Source of the DNA: Pseudomonas bubulae
GTDB taxonomy: Bacteria; Pseudomonadota; Gammaproteobacteria; Pseudomonadales; Pseudomonadaceae
Assembly (NCBI RefSeq): GCF_037023725.1
Contig: NZ_CP146077.1
Location: 2,703,001 to 2,767,000 of the forward strand
Length of the DNA stretch: 64,000 bases
Direction of reading: 5' to 3'
Numbering within the stretch: position 1 is the stretch's first letter; every line of letters begins with the position of its first letter. Both the position numbers and the translations under genes were made by a program. Of this stretch, positions 59,189 through 64,000 are shown one piece after another. The notes beneath the pieces were generated by a model. It did no database searches. It saw only the letters and a list, made by a program, of their open reading frames with translations, and was not told the origin of the DNA.

Positions 59189-60319
59189 CTATAACCAGAG
59201 GTTCAGCAGTCGTGCACCGCTGCCAGGCTGGTCCGGGCTGGTCTGGCCGTTGCGGCTGATAAAGCCCTGGCCGGTGCTGTGCTTGTCCCAGAACTTGCCG
59301 CGCAAGAACACGGTGACGCCAGCGTTGGCGGTGCTGATGGGCAGGCTGCTGGTGAAGGTCAGGCGATGCCAGGCATCGCCCTCAGTGACTTCGCCGGGCT
59401 TGAGGCTGATTTCACTGGGCGTCGACACGCTTTTGTAACCGCCCCAGGGCTTGTCCCAGGTGGTCTTGCCGACGATAAACGCGGGCACTGCGATCAGTTG
59501 CGCGCCTTTTTCGTTCAGCGTGCGGTAGTTCTCGGGGTACCAGCTGTCGCTGCCGATCAGGATGCCCAGGCGCCCGGCCGGGGTGTCGACCACATTCAGC
59601 TCATGATCGGGGCTGGGCTGGATATAGCTCTGTTCTTCATAGGTGGGCAGCAATTGGCGCTGCGGAGTGCCGATGGCGGCACCCTCGCGGTCAAACACCA
59701 CGCTGCTGTTGTATAACGCGCCGGTGCCGACCAGCAGTTTGCCGTGTTCAATGCGCGGGTCGGGCAAGGCGATGCTGCCGGCCACCAGGGTTACCCCGAA
59801 CTCTTTGGCCAGGCCGCCAAACAGGGTCTGGTAATCGTCGGCCATGCTGTTGGCTTTCATGCGCAGATGAGCATCGTTGACCCGGCTTTCGCCGTCAGCG
59901 CGCAACCACGCATTGGCAAAGGCCAGCGGGTTGCTGATGGCCAGCCAGTGCATCGCTTGATTGAGGTTGGCGGCTTGATACAGCTGGTTTTTTTCACCGC
60001 GAAACATCAACCAGGAACCGATATGTTCCGGCAGTACCACTACGGTTTTGCCGTTGATCAGCCCGGCATCGCGGGCGCTGTTCAAGTAGGCCGCCAGTTT
60101 CAGATGGACCAGCGCCAGGCTTTGGTAGTCGCGGGGTGACAGGTCGGGCTCGATGCCCAGCAGGTTGCCGCGATCATTATTCACACCCTCGTTAATCGCG
60201 AGTTCGATGCGCAAGTCAGAAAGGTAGTGGCCAACATCCCGTTGCGTGGTCCACCAGGCATAACCGCCTGCAGCAGCAAAGAGGGCAATCAGTAAGGTGC
60301 AGCCAATTATTTTGCGCAT
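59189..60319 (-). CDS. Nitrilase-superfamily-like membrane-anchored protein lacking catalytic Cys and Lys
   Basis: A 376-residue protein with an N-terminal membrane anchor (IIGCTLLIALFAAAGGYAWW). The carbon-nitrogen hydrolase fold is seen: a Glu in VVVLPEHIGSW, then ALYNSSVVFDREG and GRLGILIGSDSWYPENYR. In active members the last segment carries Cys (ICYD.FPE); here the aligned place reads IGSD, with Gly. The Lys segment reads QRQLLP, without Lys. Only the Glu of the triad remains, so hydrolase activity is unlikely. It may act as a periplasmic binding or sensor partner of the AraC protein encoded next. The fold assignment is good; the function is unknown. Confidence 0.75.
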   Translation of the reverse strand: MRKIIGCTLLIALFAAAGGYAWWTTQRDVGHYLSDLRIELAINEGVNNDRGNLLGIEPDLSPRDYQSLALVHLKLAAYLNSARDAGLINGKTVVVLPEHIGSWLMFRGEKNQLYQAANLNQAMHWLAISNPLAFANAWLRADGESRVNDAHLRMKANSMADDYQTLFGGLAKEFGVTLVAGSIALPDPRIEHGKLLVGTGALYNSSVVFDREGAAIGTPQRQLLPTYEEQSYIQPSPDHELNVVDTPAGRLGILIGSDSWYPENYRTLNEKGAQLIAVPAFIVGKTTWDKPWGGYKSVSTPSEISLKPGEVTEGDAWHRLTFTSSLPISTANAGVTVFLRGKFWDKHSTGQGFISRNGQTSPDQPGSGARLLNLWL

Positions 60320-60505
60320 ATAAATAAAACAGACAGCTTTCAGCGGAATTCAATCTACAGGGTAGGCGGCGGTTGTTGGCTTGCCAAGGGGGGCTGCGCA
60401 TTTGGGTTAATAATTTGTAACTTTGGGTCATTGAGTGGGGTCGGTTGAGTCTTTACTGTGCCTCAGATCAACGACGGGAGCCGCAGAGCATCCCGCGTTC
60501 CGTGA

Positions 60506-62566
<2,061 letters not shown>

Positions 62567-62570
62567 AGCG

Positions 62571-62679
62571 CCCTCACCCTAACCCTCTCCCGGAGGGAGA
62601 GGGGACTGATTTGTGGCGTTGCGAAGATCTGCTTTGGCCTTTAGCCCCCTCTCACTTTGGGAGAGGGTTGGGGTGAGGG
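62571..62679. repeat. Inverted pair of ccctcac repeats between convergent genes
   Basis: The 21-base arm at 62571-62591 is the reverse complement of 62659-62679 apart from one T-G pair. The left copy also contains its own CCCTCTCCC/GGGAGAGGG hairpin. The whole element has the look of a small non-autonomous mobile unit and sits between fadH and the convergent ABC gene. Confidence 0.8.
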
Positions 62680-62688
62680 GCTTTGCTC

Positions 62689-63474
62689 TTAATGCACGAT
62701 CTGGGCTAAAAACGCCTTGGCCCGCGGGCTTTTCGGGGCGTTGAAAAACTCCTCGGGCGGCGAGTCTTCAATCACCATGCCGCCATCCAGGAACAACACC
62801 CGCTCCGCCACCTGCCGGGCAAAACCCATTTCATGGGTCACGCACAACATGGTCATGCCACTGCCCGCCAGGTTGACCATCACATCCAGCACTTCGCTGA
62901 CCATTTCCGGGTCCAGCGCCGAAGTCGGCTCATCGAACAACATGATTTTCGGTTCCATGCACAACGCCCGGGCAATGGCCACACGTTGCTGCTGGCCGCC
63001 GGACAACTGGCTCGGGTATTTATCAGCCTGGCTGGCAATGCCAACCTTGGTCAAAAAATGCTGGGCCAGTTCGATGGCTTTCTTGCGCGACAGGCCGCGC
63101 ACCGACATCGGCGCCAGGATGCAGTTGTCCAGCACACTCATGTGCGGGAACAGGTTGAAATGCTGGAACACCATACCGATCTCACTGCGCACTTTCGCCG
63201 CTTCACGGGTTGGCAGTGCCAGGTCGGTGTCGTTGATCAGGATGCGACCCTGCTCGGCGATTTCCAGGCGGTTGATGCAGCGGATCAGCGTCGACTTGCC
63301 AGAGCCGGACGGGCCGCACAGCACAATGCGTTCACCTTCGCGCACCTTCAGGTCGATGCCCTTGAGCACGTGAAAAGCGCTGTAATATTTGTTCAGCCCG
63401 GCGATATCCACGACGACCTTGCGGGTGTCAGTGACTGGCGACACAGGATGAACGTAAGCAGGTTGTGCAAGCAT
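62689..63474 (-). CDS. Polar amino-acid ABC transporter ATP-binding protein
   Basis: A 261-residue ATPase of the GlnQ/HisP group. Walker [11 protein letters not shown]-loop [13 protein letters not shown], signature [15 protein letters not shown], Walker [15 protein letters not shown] and the switch His in CVTHEMGFA are all intact. It powers uptake of an amino acid or a related compound. It lies 16 bp after the gene for a DadA-like dehydrogenase, suggesting uptake and oxidation of the same amino acid; the permease and binding protein are not in the window and may lie beyond its end. Confidence 0.93.
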   Translation of the reverse strand: MLAQPAYVHPVSPVTDTRKVVVDIAGLNKYYSAFHVLKGIDLKVREGERIVLCGPSGSGKSTLIRCINRLEIAEQGRILINDTDLALPTREAAKVRSEIGMVFQHFNLFPHMSVLDNCILAPMSVRGLSRKKAIELAQHFLTKVGIASQADKYPSQLSGGQQQRVAIARALCMEPKIMLFDEPTSALDPEMVSEVLDVMVNLAGSGMTMLCVTHEMGFARQVAERVLFLDGGMVIEDSPPEEFFNAPKSPRAKAFLAQIVH

Positions 63475-63490
63475 GGTGTGTCTCCAGTGA

Positions 63491-64000
63491 TCAGTGAAAA
63501 CGCTCGGCGCTGTAGGGCGCAGGGTCGGTGAAAGGTTTTTCCCCGGTCATCATTTCGGCCAGCAGACGCCCGCTGACCGGGCCCAGGGTCAGGCCGTGGT
63601 GGGCGTGGCCAAAGTTGAACCACAGGCCCTTGTGGCGGCTGCCAGGGCCAATCACCGGGCACATGTCCGGCAGGCACGGGCGCCGGCCCAGCCAGGGTTC
63701 GGCATCCACACGCTCACCCAACGGGTACAGGCGTTGGGCGCGCTCCTCGCAGCGGCGCAACTGGATTTCGTTGATCGGGTCATCGCTGTCGGCAAATTCG
63801 ATCCCGGTAGTCAGGCGAATACCGCCCACCATCGGTGCCAGCACATAACCGCCCACCGAATCCAGAATCGGGTGCTGCATGGTGTGGCCGTCTTTGGCCG
63901 CGTAATGCATGTGATAGCCGCGCTTGATTGCCAGGGGAATGCGATAGCCCAGCGGTTCGAAAATCGCCCGTGCTTGCGGGCCGAGGGCAATCACCACTTC
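63491..64000 (-). CDS. FAD-dependent D-amino-acid dehydrogenase-like protein, N-terminal part outside the window
   Basis: The frame is open to base 64000, so only about 169 C-terminal residues are seen. [33 protein letters not shown] and [25 protein letters not shown] are typical of the DAO-fold family of DadA-like oxidases that pass electrons to quinone. The FAD-binding N terminus is missing here, so this call rests on the C-terminal half. It probably shares an operon with the ABC ATPase, 16 bp downstream. Confidence 0.85.
   Translation of the reverse strand, partial: EVVIALGPQARAIFEPLGYRIPLAIKRGYHMHYAAKDGHTMQHPILDSVGGYVLAPMVGGIRLTTGIEFADSDDPINEIQLRRCEERAQRLYPLGERVDAEPWLGRRPCLPDMCPVIGPGSRHKGLWFNFGHAHHGLTLGPVSGRLLAEMMTGEKPFTDPAPYSAERFH

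Overview
The window looks like a Pseudomonas chromosome. The right half carries the block leuC-leuD-methyltransferase-leuB-asd-usg-fimV-truA-trpF-accD-folC-SPOR protein-cvpA-purF-metZ-SDR, an order I know from Pseudomonas aeruginosa. Intergenic REP elements (gtgggagcgggcttgctcgcga type), hcnABC and a MHYT-GGDEF-EAL protein also fit this genus. The host genes are GC-rich. I cannot name the species.

1-18.9 kb is an accessory catabolic region. The 3' end of a DUF1302 outer-membrane gene is followed by a minus-strand pair of acyl-CoA dehydrogenases. After an interruption comes a plus-strand operon: crotonase, two acyl-CoA dehydrogenases, thiolase, two SDRs, MaoC hydratase and a second thiolase. 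Several of these look to me like the actinobacterial KstR2-regulon proteins EchA20, FadA6 and IpdF, which degrade the C/D rings of steroids. A cyclic, steroid- or terpenoid-like substrate is therefore my best inference. The interruption (3.65-10.7 kb) is a CS1/Cbl-type (alpha) chaperone-usher fimbrial operon: major pilin, usher, tip, chaperone, second pilin, second tip. It is richer in A+T than its flanks.

19-28.4 kb holds the c-di-GMP protein, an SDR, an iron-uptake unit (ECF sigma, FecR, TonB receptor), an AGE-family sugar isomerase and a LysR regulator. The TonB receptor mRNA can fold its ribosome-binding site into a long hairpin.

28.4-38.1 kb holds hcnABC (hydrogen cyanide synthase) with an ANR-type box and an RsmA/E-type site on the Shine-Dalgarno, then a second TonB receptor, a pirin, a YcaC-like hydrolase, a thiolase and a LysR gene divergent from leuC.

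38.2-56.3 kb is the conserved core block: leucine, lysine/threonine/methionine, tryptophan, fatty-acid, folate and purine synthesis, tRNA pseudouridylation and the polar-pole protein FimV, which contains a nine-copy hexanucleotide repeat.

56.3-64 kb has a tRNA cluster (Val, Asp, Asp), a DUF2242 lipoprotein, a 28-codon-class small ORF, an AraC regulator, a nitrilase-fold protein that lacks the usual nucleophile, fadH, an amino-acid ABC ATPase and the C-terminal part of a DadA-like oxidase. All functional calls are from reading the sequence and from memory of the families; no search was run.
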